Shown: in pieces, positions 16,260 to 24,617 of the stretch | How the letters are laid out: each line of letters opens with the position of its first letter | Numbering within the stretch: the stretch's first letter is position 1 | Assembly (NCBI RefSeq): GCF_016806065.1 | Contig: NZ_CP032405.1 | Location: 1,224,501 to 1,288,500, forward strand | Reading direction: 5' to 3' | DNA from: Rhizobium rosettiformans | Lineage (GTDB): Bacteria > Pseudomonadota > Alphaproteobacteria > Rhizobiales > Rhizobiaceae | Length of the DNA: 64,000 nt | Made by a program: the position numbers and the translations under genes | The notes under the pieces: model-generated | What the model was told of the DNA's origin: nothing | The model's database searches: none | What the model saw: only the letters and a program-made list of their open reading frames with translations

Positions 16260-17936
16260 TCAGGCATGATGCGCGAGAAACCAGCGTATTTCCGGCCCCT
16301 CGAAGACGATCTCCAGCTGCTGCGACGGGCGGATGCCCGAAACATCGGCGAAGAAGACGTCTTCTCCAACGGCGATTTCGCCGACCGGGATGGAGAAGGA
16401 CCAGCTCTCACCATCAGGAGCCACGAGCCGTATCTTCCGGTCGTCGGAACGTTCCACCGTGATTGTCGGATGCACATGGAAACGCGCGATAACCTCTGCA
16501 CCCGGCAGATTGGGTGTCGGTAACCCGTCCGGCAACAACAGGCGATCCCGCCCGGCGATCTTGGTACCCTGCTCGTTGATGCGGATCTCGCGCTCGTGCA
16601 AGACACCGAAGCGCTTCACATAGCCGTCGTGCCGTGCGGACAGTCGGTCACTGCCATCGGGACCGGTCTGTCGTTCGACCTCGATTTTGGAGGGACCCGA
16701 TAGCATGATCTTGCCGAGGCGGGACGACTGCGCGATCCGCGCCGAGGAAACGTCACCGATGCACACGGTGCTATGGGCTGCCGTGGCACGGGCAAGTTGA
16801 CGGAGGCGTTCCCCTGCGAAGCGCGGTGACCCGCTGTTGATCAGGAAGCGGTTCCGTCCCGAAGACAGTTCGAACGAGAGACAACCGGCATGCGCCGTGC
16901 TCGATAGCCGCGCCGAGAGGGGTTTGCCGGTGTCGACCAGGATCGTGGTGTCGCCCCCGGAAAGCCGATGATAGCCGCCATGCGGCAGGGCCTTGAAGGG
17001 CTGTCCCGCCGTTTCGTCATATCGGAGGACACTCATGAGATCGGTGGCGAGCGACGAACTGGCGCCATTGAAGAGGGCGAGGTCGCCGCTGCTGTGACGG
17101 AAGAAGCGCACGGCCGGGTACATCCGGTCGATGACCGGAATGAGCTTGGCGGGAACCTCGTGACCGAGATTGATGTAGCTTTGGCGCAGCGGCAGAAGAT
17201 CGAATAGCAGATCGACAGAGGCCTGCGGATTGCGAGAGACATGGCTGCCATCTGCCAGAACCTGCCGCTCGAGCTCCCGGTCAAGCAATCGCCCCGCGCG
17301 ACGAACGGCAGCAGGGCGCGCCTCGGCCGCGATCGACGCCATGGCGATGGCAATGCGGGCCTTCAGGCGCGGGAGACCCTCGGGCATTGAATCGGCGCGG
17401 CGCTGAAGGTGGCGCACCTGCTGCCCAAGAGACGACGTGAACCGGCGATAAAAGCCAGCGTCGGCTTCGTGCAGCACGATCGGTGAATGCGAAAGCCAGC
17501 TGATGATCCGCCGGGACACGACCTCACTGTCCCAGGCGACGCCCTTGCTGCGGCCGCCATGAAGGGTGATCCATTGGTCCGTGATCCATCGGGCATTCTC
17601 GCAGGCGGGTGCCGTCTTGTCGGCGCGAATATGGCGCAGCCAGCCGAAGCCGTGCAGGCGGCGTGCAAACTGGACGGACGGCAACTCCAGTTCGAAGGGA
17701 GATTGCCCCTCGGTATCGAGAACGCGTCCGGCAAGTGGAAAGCGCCCGTTGAAGATCTCATCCGCCACAAACGAGTCGATCGCCCTGAGATCGGTCGGCG
17801 CTACGACGACTCGATTGAGGCGGAAAGCTCCCCGCTGCACGGCAGAAGGCATCACGATGGCAGCCGCCTGCCGCATACGCCGCCAGGATTCGGCGACGTG
17901 GAGCGAGATCAGTCGGACGCGATCATTGATTCGCAT
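16260..17936 (-). CDS. Heparinase II/III family protein
   Basis: A 558-residue protein with an N-terminal alpha/alpha-toroid-like helical part and a C-terminal beta-sandwich, as in heparinase II/III-type polysaccharide lyases. HGFGWLRHIRAD and WDSEVVSRRIISWLSHSPIVL lie in the first half. The C-terminal half shows PHGGYHRLSGGDTTILVDTG and HAGCLSFELSSGRNRFLINSGSP, the usual heparinase II/III signature region. No signal peptide is evident from ATG 17936, which has AGGAA 6 bases upstream, so its location is unclear. Rhizobial members routinely lie between rsmB and purH; the substrate is unknown and a glycan-lyase activity is only inferred. Confidence 0.82.
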   Translation of the reverse strand: MRINDRVRLISLHVAESWRRMRQAAAIVMPSAVQRGAFRLNRVVVAPTDLRAIDSFVADEIFNGRFPLAGRVLDTEGQSPFELELPSVQFARRLHGFGWLRHIRADKTAPACENARWITDQWITLHGGRSKGVAWDSEVVSRRIISWLSHSPIVLHEADAGFYRRFTSSLGQQVRHLQRRADSMPEGLPRLKARIAIAMASIAAEARPAAVRRAGRLLDRELERQVLADGSHVSRNPQASVDLLFDLLPLRQSYINLGHEVPAKLIPVIDRMYPAVRFFRHSSGDLALFNGASSSLATDLMSVLRYDETAGQPFKALPHGGYHRLSGGDTTILVDTGKPLSARLSSTAHAGCLSFELSSGRNRFLINSGSPRFAGERLRQLARATAAHSTVCIGDVSSARIAQSSRLGKIMLSGPSKIEVERQTGPDGSDRLSARHDGYVKRFGVLHEREIRINEQGTKIAGRDRLLLPDGLPTPNLPGAEVIARFHVHPTITVERSDDRKIRLVAPDGESWSFSIPVGEIAVGEDVFFADVSGIRPSQQLEIVFEGPEIRWFLAHHA

Positions 17937-18125
17937 AATGGTTCCTGTCACCAGATCATGATGATCCAGCCATTCCGGTTGTCCGAGCCCAAGGAGTTCG
18001 AAGGGATAAGGCCTTCGGGCTCCTGACGTGGGCACGAAATGACAAGTCATATAGCCGCGCCCCGGCCATGCGGAGCGACGGTCCACGTTCACGCAGACTT
18101 CCCAACAGGTTTATTGAGATATTAG

Positions 18126-19514
18126 TTAAATTTTAGCAATGACCGCGGCGTAGAAGCCGTCAAGCCCGCCAATTTCTCGAAGCATGTCGGGCGTGGTCCT
18201 GAATTCACCCTTGGCGGTGATGGCTGCTTCCAGCCCGGGCCAGTCTGCCGGGTCGATCGGCTGCAGTTGCAGACCGGGGACCTCCGCCAACACTCGGGCA
18301 ACAATCTCTTCGCCTTCGGAAGGATCGATGGAGCAGTTGGAGAAGACCAGACGGCCACCCGATTTCAAGAGTGTCACGGCATGACGCAGCAACTTCTCCT
18401 GCAGTTCGGCAAGCTTGGCGATATCCGCCGCATTCTTTGTCCAGAGAACATCCGGGTGGCGACGTGTCGTACCGGTCGATGAACAGGGTGTATCGAGCAG
18501 GATCGCATCGGACGTCTCTGTCGCATTGAGGTCGAGCAGGTTCGCACAGCGGATTTCGACCGAAAGTCCGAGGCGCTGAAGATTGGACTCCAGACGCTTC
18601 AGACGAGACTTCGATTGCTCGACAGCCAGGACATCACCGCCGGCGAGCACCAGCTGTGCCGTCTTGCCGCCGGGTGCGGCGCAAAGATCGGCAACCCGCT
18701 TTCCCGTGAGATCACCGAACAGCTTTGCAGGGATCGCGGCTGCGGCATCCTGCACCCACCACGCACCATCATCGAAACCTTCGAGCGCGGTCACAGACCC
18801 ACGAAACCGCTCGAGACGCACACTGCCGGTCGGCAAGACCTGTCCGCCAAGCCGCGTCGCCCAGCCAGCCGCATCCGACTTCACGGTCAAATCGATCGTC
18901 GGGGGCTCCAGCTGGGATGCAGCGATCGCAAGCGCCTGTTGCTCGCCATAGACTTCCGTCAGGCGCGCCATGAACCAATCCGGCATGCAGGGAAGATCAT
19001 CCACGGCAGCGAGAAGCTCTGCCTTTTCACGCCCGATGCGGCGCAGGATGGCATTGACCAGCTTGGAGAAACGGCGACTTCTGGGATCGCCATTGGCCTG
19101 CTCCACGGCAAGGTCAACAGCCGAATGATCGGGCACATCAAGATAGAGCATCTGCGCCGCAGCCACGATCAGAAGGTGATGCAGGGAGCGGGCACCGTCC
19201 GGCAGCGGAGTGTCGAGCAATTCTCCGATAATCGCCTCGATCCGCGGCAGATGGCGCAGAGCGCTCTGAAGGATCGCCTTCACGAGGCTGCGATCGGCAT
19301 CGTTCAGTGGCAGGAATGCGGGATTGCCATGCTCTGTATCCAGCATGCCGTCGAGCGACGTCTTCCGATCGATCACCGCTGCCAGAATTCGGCTTGCGGC
19401 AATTCGGGCTTCGAGCCCCGGCTTCAAGGGCTGCCGAGAGGCGCGATCTCCATGCTTCCTGCTGCCGTTGTGCTTGCTTTTCGGTTTACCCGTCGATGTG
19501 TCGTTCAAGACCAT
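18126..19514 (-). CDS. rsmB: 16S rRNA (cytosine-5) methyltransferase, RsmB/NOP family
   Basis: An S-adenosylmethionine-dependent enzyme that makes 5-methylcytosine in rRNA. It has 462 residues. A lysine-rich N-terminal tail precedes a NusB-like helical domain (residues 40-165, [30 protein letters not shown] and [12 protein letters not shown]). The methyltransferase domain follows with the SAM-binding [14 protein letters not shown], and the two cysteine motifs [17 protein letters not shown] and [15 protein letters not shown] 19514 overlaps the end of htpX by 10 bases, which suggests translational coupling. The NusB-like domain fits RsmB best, although other NOP-family targets are possible. Confidence 0.92.
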   Translation of the reverse strand: MVLNDTSTGKPKSKHNGSRKHGDRASRQPLKPGLEARIAASRILAAVIDRKTSLDGMLDTEHGNPAFLPLNDADRSLVKAILQSALRHLPRIEAIIGELLDTPLPDGARSLHHLLIVAAAQMLYLDVPDHSAVDLAVEQANGDPRSRRFSKLVNAILRRIGREKAELLAAVDDLPCMPDWFMARLTEVYGEQQALAIAASQLEPPTIDLTVKSDAAGWATRLGGQVLPTGSVRLERFRGSVTALEGFDDGAWWVQDAAAAIPAKLFGDLTGKRVADLCAAPGGKTAQLVLAGGDVLAVEQSKSRLKRLESNLQRLGLSVEIRCANLLDLNATETSDAILLDTPCSSTGTTRRHPDVLWTKNAADIAKLAELQEKLLRHAVTLLKSGGRLVFSNCSIDPSEGEEIVARVLAEVPGLQLQPIDPADWPGLEAAITAKGEFRTTPDMLREIGGLDGFYAAVIAKI

Positions 19515-20467
19515 GGTCCCTTGGGTGGTTCGGCTTTGCCGCGTCCCCAACCGGTGGTCGGAACAGAACGCGCTGTGCGCGATGCCTTAACAGGGGCCTC
19601 CGGCGGCGTCGATCCCTTAGGACCGATATCGCTCATGGCCAATAGCGCTTCGATACGATTGCGCGTGTTGGGATGGGTCGAAAAGAGATTGTCCATCCGC
19701 TGACCGTTCAAGGGATTGATGATGAACATGTGAGCTGTTGCCGGATTGCGCTCCGCGTCCACATTCTCAATGTGAGACGCGTCGCCGGCGATCTTCTGCA
19801 GGGCCGATGCGAGCCAGCGCGGCTGACCGCAGATCTCTGCCCCGCGGCGGTCGGCCGCATATTCGCGCGTCCGACTGATTGCCATCTGGACCAGCATGGC
19901 AGCCAGGGGAGCAACGATCATGGCGATAAGGACACCGACAAAGCCGAGCGGATTGTTGCGATCGTCACGCCCGCTGGAAAACAGGAAGGCGAAATTCGAC
20001 AGCATCGAGATCGCACCAGCGAGCGTTGCCGTGATCGTCATCGTCAGCGTGTCGCGGTTCTCGATATGGGCAAGCTCATGGGCCATGACGCCTGCGACCT
20101 CTTCCGGGCTGAGCCGCTGCAGCAGTCCCGTCGACGCAGCAACGGCGGCGTTCTGAGGATTGCGACCAGTCGCAAAGGCATTCGGCTGCGGGTTGTCGAA
20201 GACATAGACCTTCGGCATCGGCAGACCCGCATTGCGCGCCAAATCCCGCACCATGATGTAGAATTCGGGAGCCGCCCGCTCGTCGACTTCCTGGGCCCGA
20301 TAGGCCCGAAGCACCATCTTGTCGGAATTCCAGTAGGAGAAGAAGTTCATGCCCGCGGCGATGACGAAGGCGATCATCATGCCGCCCCTGCCACCGATCA
20401 GGAAGCCGACGCCCATGAAGAGGGCAGTCATGAAGGCGAGCAGCATGGCAGTCCGCATGGTATTCAT
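19505..20467 (-). CDS. htpX: Membrane zinc metalloprotease HtpX
   Basis: An inner-membrane M48 protease for quality control of misfolded membrane proteins. It is 320 residues. Two N-terminal transmembrane segments are followed by the cytoplasmic zinc site [10 protein letters not shown] near residue 130; a glutamate of [13 protein letters not shown] near residue 210 is the third ligand. Two more hydrophobic segments lie between ([19 protein letters not shown] and [20 protein letters not shown]). The C-terminal tail is proline- and lysine-rich and longer than in enteric HtpX. It heads the leftward block and is divergent from the SDH assembly factor gene. Confidence 0.95.
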   Translation of the reverse strand: MNTMRTAMLLAFMTALFMGVGFLIGGRGGMMIAFVIAAGMNFFSYWNSDKMVLRAYRAQEVDERAAPEFYIMVRDLARNAGLPMPKVYVFDNPQPNAFATGRNPQNAAVAASTGLLQRLSPEEVAGVMAHELAHIENRDTLTMTITATLAGAISMLSNFAFLFSSGRDDRNNPLGFVGVLIAMIVAPLAAMLVQMAISRTREYAADRRGAEICGQPRWLASALQKIAGDASHIENVDAERNPATAHMFIINPLNGQRMDNLFSTHPNTRNRIEALLAMSDIGPKGSTPPEAPVKASRTARSVPTTGWGRGKAEPPKGPWS

Positions 20468-20590
20468 GTCGTGGTCCTCTAAAAGCAGCGGATGGCAATG
20501 TTCTTGCCGTTTTCGTCTGTTGATTTAAAAAGTGCGCAACCCAATTTCAATGTTTGCGCATGAAATGCCGTCTCAGCAAAGGACGATGTG

Positions 20591-20794
20591 ATGTCAGAAG
20601 ATCGTGAAGCCGAAGTCGACGTGGAGCTGCCGCGTGAATTGAGCCCGGCCGCGAAACGGGCACTGGCCGAAGCAGAGGAAAGGCGCCAGCGCGAAGCAGC
20701 GCAGCAGATGCCGCCAGAAATTGGAGGCCGAGGCGGCGCTGATCCCGCCCGTTTTGGCGATTGGGAAATCAAGGGTCGCGCAATCGACTTCTGA
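20591..20794 (+). CDS. DUF1674 protein, SDHAF4-like succinate dehydrogenase assembly factor
   Basis: A 67-residue protein whose C-terminal motif GGRGGADPARFGDWEIKGRAIDF (residues 46-67, read with small variations) is the hallmark of DUF1674. The eukaryotic homologue SDHAF4 binds the flavinylated subunit of succinate dehydrogenase during assembly. The N-terminal half is charged, helical and likely disordered. ATG 20591 is preferred over the adjacent in-frame GTG; AAGGA lies 8 bases upstream. It is divergent from htpX, with about 120 bases between. The role in this organism is inferred from the family. Confidence 0.85.
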   Translation: MSEDREAEVDVELPRELSPAAKRALAEAEERRQREAAQQMPPEIGGRGGADPARFGDWEIKGRAIDF

Positions 20795-20843
20795 GGAATT
20801 ATTACCCATTGAATCGCGCCCGATATCGGAATATGTTCCTATT

Positions 20844-21302
20844 ATGTTCCGATCAGCACTCCCATTTATGACAATCTTCCTGATGCTGGTGTCCGTCGCG
20901 CCGTTAAGTGCAGCGAGCCGCCAGATTGACGGGCCAGTCGCGGCCGAAGTGGTCAAGGTCATCGATGGCGACACGGTTCTCGTCGAGGCCATGCCTTGGC
21001 CAGATCACAAGGTCAGCACCTATGTGCGCCTGCGCGGCATCGATGCGCCTGAGCTGAAGTCGAAATGCGCCGCCTTCCGCGAGGCGGCGCTCAAGGCAAA
21101 AAGCGAACTGACAAGCCTGGTAAATGGCCGTGTGACGGTTCAGCTAACCGCAATCTCTGGCGATAAGTATTTCGGACGCGTCGTTGCAGATCTCACTCTG
21201 GCAGACGGCAGTCGCCCGGCGGACCGACTTCTGGCCGCTGGTTTGGCCGAACCATATGCGGGAAAGCAAAAGGCCAAGAGAGTTTGCCCCCGCGGATTGT
21301 AG
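20844..21302 (+). CDS. Secreted thermonuclease-family (SNase-like) protein
   Basis: A 152-residue protein with a hydrophobic N-terminal signal segment (about 22 residues, ending LSAAS) and a staphylococcal-nuclease-like domain. EVVKVIDGDTVLVE, RLRGIDAPELKSKCAAFREAALKAK and DKYFGRVVADLTLADG-RPADRLLAAGLAEPY keep the arginine, aspartate and glutamate positions of the SNase active site. Cysteines near residues 70 and 148 could form a disulfide, fitting a periplasmic location. ATG 20844 is chosen for the signal peptide. It is followed 45 bases later by a secreted excalibur protein, and the two probably form one transcript ending at 21656. Confidence 0.85.
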   Translation: MFRSALPFMTIFLMLVSVAPLSAASRQIDGPVAAEVVKVIDGDTVLVEAMPWPDHKVSTYVRLRGIDAPELKSKCAAFREAALKAKSELTSLVNGRVTVQLTAISGDKYFGRVVADLTLADGSRPADRLLAAGLAEPYAGKQKAKRVCPRGL

Positions 21303-21346
21303 GGGATTTGTAGACAGCTGCCGCCAGTTGCTGCTTGATGCAAAGC

Positions 21347-21616
21347 ATGTCGATTCGTCAGGCTTTTTTGTTCAGACCCGCATTTTTTCTGGTTTTGCTT
21401 CTTTTGGCGCAGGCAGGATCCAGCGCGCATGCACAGACAAGCGCAATTGAACTGGCAGCGCGATCCTGCAAGCAGGTCTCAAGTTGCGAGGAAGCGGTCA
21501 TCCTGTGGTGCAACGGGTATCGACGCGCCGATGGCGACAATGACGGTATACCCTGTGAGAACGTCTGCTCGTCAGTGGAGCAGGTCAATGAAATCCGCCG
21601 TGTGATCGGATGTTGA
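21347..21616 (+). CDS. Small secreted excalibur calcium-binding domain protein
   Basis: An 89-residue protein with a strongly hydrophobic signal segment (residues 10-25, ending SAHA before QTSA) and a C-terminal excalibur motif, DGDNDGIPCENVC, which in other proteins forms a calcium-binding loop like that of EF hands. Five or more cysteines (SCKQVSSCEE, WCNGY, CENVC, terminal IGC) suggest disulfides in the periplasm. ATG 21347 is used; ATG 21338 is in frame 9 bases earlier and equally possible. Excalibur domains often occur next to SNase-like nucleases or fused to them, which matches this gene pair. The precise role is unknown. Confidence 0.8.
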   Translation: MSIRQAFLFRPAFFLVLLLLAQAGSSAHAQTSAIELAARSCKQVSSCEEAVILWCNGYRRADGDNDGIPCENVCSSVEQVNEIRRVIGC

Positions 21617-21656
21617 GACCACCGGGAGCTTGAGGAAGCTCCCGGTGGTCTTTTTT
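21617..21656 (+). terminator. Strong intrinsic terminator
   Basis: A perfect 15-pair stem (21617-21631 with 21636-21650, loop GAGG) followed by TTTTTT. It starts directly after the excalibur gene stop and ends next to the convergent acsA stop; it is the clearest rho-independent terminator in the window. Confidence 0.95.
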
Positions 21657-21657
21657 G

Positions 21658-23610
21658 TCAGGCGCTCTTGTTCTGGCGATTGGCGATCAGATCGTCGACG
21701 ACAGCCGGATCGGCCAGCGTCGAGGTATCGCCAAGCGCGCCAAAATCGTCCTCGGCGATCTTGCGCAAGATGCGGCGCATGATCTTGCCCGAGCGGGTCT
21801 TCGGCAGGCCGGGTGCGAACTGGATCTTGTCCGGCGTAGCGATCGGCCCGATTTCCGTCCGCACATGCTTCACCAAATCGGCTCTGAGCGCATCATTGCC
21901 CTCGTGACCCGACATCAAGGTGACATAGCAATAGATGCCTTGGCCCTTGATAGTGTGCGGATAGCCGACGACAGCCGCTTCGGAAACGAGATGGTGCGAG
22001 ACCAGCGCCGATTCGACTTCCGCCGTTCCCAGACGGTGACCGGACACGTTCAGGACGTCATCGACGCGACCCGTGATCCAGTAATAGCCGTCTTCGTCCC
22101 GGCGGCAGCCGTCACCTGTGAAATACTTGCCCTTATACGTGGAGAAGTAGGTCTGCACATAACGGTCGTGGTCGCCATAGACAGAGCGTGCCTGACCCGG
22201 CCAGCTGTCGGTGATGCAGAGATTGCCGTCGGTCGCACCCTCCAGCACATTGCCTTCATTATCGACAAGCTCTGGCTTGATTCCGAAGAATGGCATGGTC
22301 GCCGAACCAGGCTTCAGTGCCGTCGCACCCGGCAACGGCGTGATCATGATCCCACCGGTTTCGGTCTGCCACCAGGTATCGACTACAGGCGATTTCTGCT
22401 CGCCGACGACGTTGTAATACCATTCCCAGGCTTCCGGATTGATCGGCTCGCCGACCGAGCCGAGAAGGCGCAGCGACGAGCGATCCGAACGCTTGACGAA
22501 ATCGTCACCCGCACCCATCAGCGAGCGGATGGCGGTCGGTGCGGTATAGAAGATGTTGACCTTGTGCTTCTCGATCACTTCCCAGAAGCGGCCCTGGTCC
22601 GGGAAGGTCGGAATGCCCTCGAACATCAGTGTTGTGGCACAGTTCGCAAGCGGCCCGTAGACAATGTAAGAATGCCCAGTCACCCAGCCGACATCGGCCG
22701 TGCACCAGTAAACGTCCCCATCTTGATAATCGAAGACATATTCATGCGTCATCGAGGCATAGACGAGATAACCGCCCGTCGTGTGCATGACGCCCTTCGG
22801 CTTGCCCGTCGAACCGGAGGTGTAGAGGATGAACAGCGGATCCTCCGCCTTCATCTTGACCGGCGGGCAGTCTGCCTTGACCGTGTGCACTTCCTGGTGA
22901 TGCCAGATGTCGCGGCCCGGCGCCCAGCCGATTTTGCCGCCGGTGCGGCGCACGACGAGCACCTTGTTGACGATGACATACTGCTTCGCGGCGATGTCGA
23001 TCGCGATGTCGGTGTTTTCCTTGAGCGGTACCGGCTTGCCGCCGCGCACGCCTTCATCGCAGGTGATCACGAAGGTTGATTCGCAGTCGACGATACGGCC
23101 GGCCAGCGCTTCCGGCGAGAAGCCGCCAAAGACCACCGAATGGATGGCACCGATGCGGGCGCAGGCGAGCATCGCATAGGCCGCTTCCGGAATCATCGGC
23201 ATGTAGATGGTGACTCGATCACCCTTCTTGACGCCGTGCTTCTTCAAGACGTTCGCCATACGGCAAACATGCTCGTAGAGCTCGTTATAGGTGATCTTCT
23301 TGTCGATATAGGGGTTGTCGCCTTCCCAGATGATGGCGGTCTGTTCGCCATGCGTCTTCAGGTGGCGGTCGATACAGTTATAGGAGACGTTGGTGAGGCC
23401 GTCTTCGAACCACTTCACGGGAACCTTGCCCTTGAAGGACGTGTTCTTGACCTTCGTATACGGCTTGAACCAGTCGATCCGCTTGCCGTGTTTGCCCCAG
23501 AACTTCTCGGGGTCCTCGATGCTCTCCTGATACCATTTCTGGTACTTGTCTTCATCGATCAGAGCGCGAACTTTTGCCGATTTCAGCACCGGATAGGTTT
23601 TGGCTGACAT
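21658..23610 (-). CDS. acsA: Acetyl-CoA synthetase
   Basis: Converts acetate, ATP and CoA to acetyl-CoA through an acetyl-adenylate in the cytoplasm. It is 650 residues, standard length. Visible are the phosphate-binding loop [11 protein letters not shown] near residue 265, the acyl-pocket region WWQTETGG near 415, [29 protein letters not shown] near 500, and the lysine of [12 protein letters not shown] near 610, the known acetylation site. ATG 23610 is preceded by GAGGAATTC, a good ribosome-binding site. It is divergent from trcR and convergent with the nuclease/excalibur pair. Confidence 0.97.
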   Translation of the reverse strand: MSAKTYPVLKSAKVRALIDEDKYQKWYQESIEDPEKFWGKHGKRIDWFKPYTKVKNTSFKGKVPVKWFEDGLTNVSYNCIDRHLKTHGEQTAIIWEGDNPYIDKKITYNELYEHVCRMANVLKKHGVKKGDRVTIYMPMIPEAAYAMLACARIGAIHSVVFGGFSPEALAGRIVDCESTFVITCDEGVRGGKPVPLKENTDIAIDIAAKQYVIVNKVLVVRRTGGKIGWAPGRDIWHHQEVHTVKADCPPVKMKAEDPLFILYTSGSTGKPKGVMHTTGGYLVYASMTHEYVFDYQDGDVYWCTADVGWVTGHSYIVYGPLANCATTLMFEGIPTFPDQGRFWEVIEKHKVNIFYTAPTAIRSLMGAGDDFVKRSDRSSLRLLGSVGEPINPEAWEWYYNVVGEQKSPVVDTWWQTETGGIMITPLPGATALKPGSATMPFFGIKPELVDNEGNVLEGATDGNLCITDSWPGQARSVYGDHDRYVQTYFSTYKGKYFTGDGCRRDEDGYYWITGRVDDVLNVSGHRLGTAEVESALVSHHLVSEAAVVGYPHTIKGQGIYCYVTLMSGHEGNDALRADLVKHVRTEIGPIATPDKIQFAPGLPKTRSGKIMRRILRKIAEDDFGALGDTSTLADPAVVDDLIANRQNKSA

Positions 23611-23720
23611 GAATTCCTCCTCATGTTGACGGGCCACAACTGGCGACCAGGACCGTCCTCCCCGGCCTATCGCCGACATACATAGCAGGTGCAACATGGC
23701 CAGCAATTAGACAAAGGTCA

Positions 23721-23765
23721 TTCGCGACTTCGCGAATTGCAATTTCGTTACATAATCGCTATAAG
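23721..23765 (+). promoter_or_regulatory. Candidate trcR promoter with overlapping inverted repeat
   Basis: TTGCAA (23737-23742), a 17-base spacer and TATAAG (23760-23765) form a plausible housekeeping promoter facing trcR. Directly upstream is a perfect inverted repeat TTCGCGA-CT-TCGCGAA (23721-23736), ending at the -35 element, where a repressor or activator could bind and also affect acsA on the other strand. Confidence 0.45.
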
Positions 23766-23843
23766 GACGCCGAATTCCCGGAAATAGTGGTTTAAACCCA
23801 CGGCCCGCGACAACCGGCGCGGACCCTCAGAAGGATTGTATCC

Positions 23844-24545
23844 ATGGCCCAGACACTGCTCATGCCGAAGGCGACCGCTGTATGGCTCGTCGACAATACC
23901 GCGCTGTCATTCGACCAGATCGCGCAGTTCTGCAAGCTGCACCCGCTTGAAGTGAAGGCGATTGCGGACGGCGAAGCAGCCCAGGGCATCAAGGGTCTCG
24001 ACCCGATTGCGACCGGCCAGCTCTCGCGCGACGAAATCGCGCGCGCTGAAAAGGACGTGAACTACAAGCTTAAGATTTCCGAACCCAAGGTTCGCGTTCC
24101 CGACTCGAAGCGCCGCGGCCCGCGTTACACACCGGTTTCGAAGCGCCAGGATCGCCCGAACGCCATTCTCTGGCTGGTTCGCAACCATCCGGAACTGAAG
24201 GACGCCCAGATTTCGCGTCTCGTCGGCACCACGAAGTCAACCATTGAGCAGATCCGCGAGCGCACCCACTGGAACTCGGCCAACCTCGCGCCGATGGATC
24301 CGGTCACACTCGGCCTCTGCAGCCAGATCGACCTCGATCTCGAAGTCGAAAAGGCATCCAAGGGTCGTCCGCTGCCGACCGCTGCCGAACTCGGCGCGAC
24401 GCTCCAGTCTGCAAGCGAGACTGAAAACCTCGGCTTCGGCTACGAGCGCGAAGAAGAGAAGGAAATCGACGCCAACGCCGTCTTCGCCAAGCTGCAGTCG
24501 CTCAAGTCCGACCGCAACAACGACGACGAAGACGACCAGTACTGA
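23844..24545 (+). CDS. trcR: Cell-cycle transcriptional regulator TrcR (DUF1013)
   Basis: A 233-residue alphaproteobacterial regulator. The N-terminal half MAQTLLMPKATAVWLVDNTALSFDQIAQFCKLHPLEVKAIADGE looks like a first helix-turn-helix. A second follows at about residues 112-145 (AILWLVRNHPELKDAQISRLVGTTKSTIEQIRERTHWN). The C-terminal tail is very acidic (EREEEKEIDA and a final D/E/N-rich run). The family is known from Caulobacter as a cell-cycle-linked transcription factor; its role here is by homology. It is divergent from acsA and followed by a clear terminator, so it is transcribed alone. Confidence 0.88.
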   Translation: MAQTLLMPKATAVWLVDNTALSFDQIAQFCKLHPLEVKAIADGEAAQGIKGLDPIATGQLSRDEIARAEKDVNYKLKISEPKVRVPDSKRRGPRYTPVSKRQDRPNAILWLVRNHPELKDAQISRLVGTTKSTIEQIRERTHWNSANLAPMDPVTLGLCSQIDLDLEVEKASKGRPLPTAAELGATLQSASETENLGFGYEREEEKEIDANAVFAKLQSLKSDRNNDDEDDQY

Positions 24546-24568
24546 TTAGAGATCTTTACAAGCGATGG

Positions 24569-24600
24569 ACCCCGGCAGCCCAAGGCGGCCGGGGTTTTTT
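24569..24600 (+). terminator. Terminator after trcR
   Basis: ACCCCGGC (24569-24576) pairs with GCCGGGGT (24588-24595), followed by TTTTTT, 24 bases after the trcR stop. Confidence 0.85.
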
Positions 24601-24617
24601 ATTGTCCGCCTTATGAT

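Noticed and set aside
21655..23079. A 474-codon open frame antisense to acsA
   Set aside because: No recognisable domain and fully covered by the certain acsA gene; long antisense frames are common in this codon usage. The same applies to antisense frames over leuS (27499-29268) and gyrB (48448-50100).
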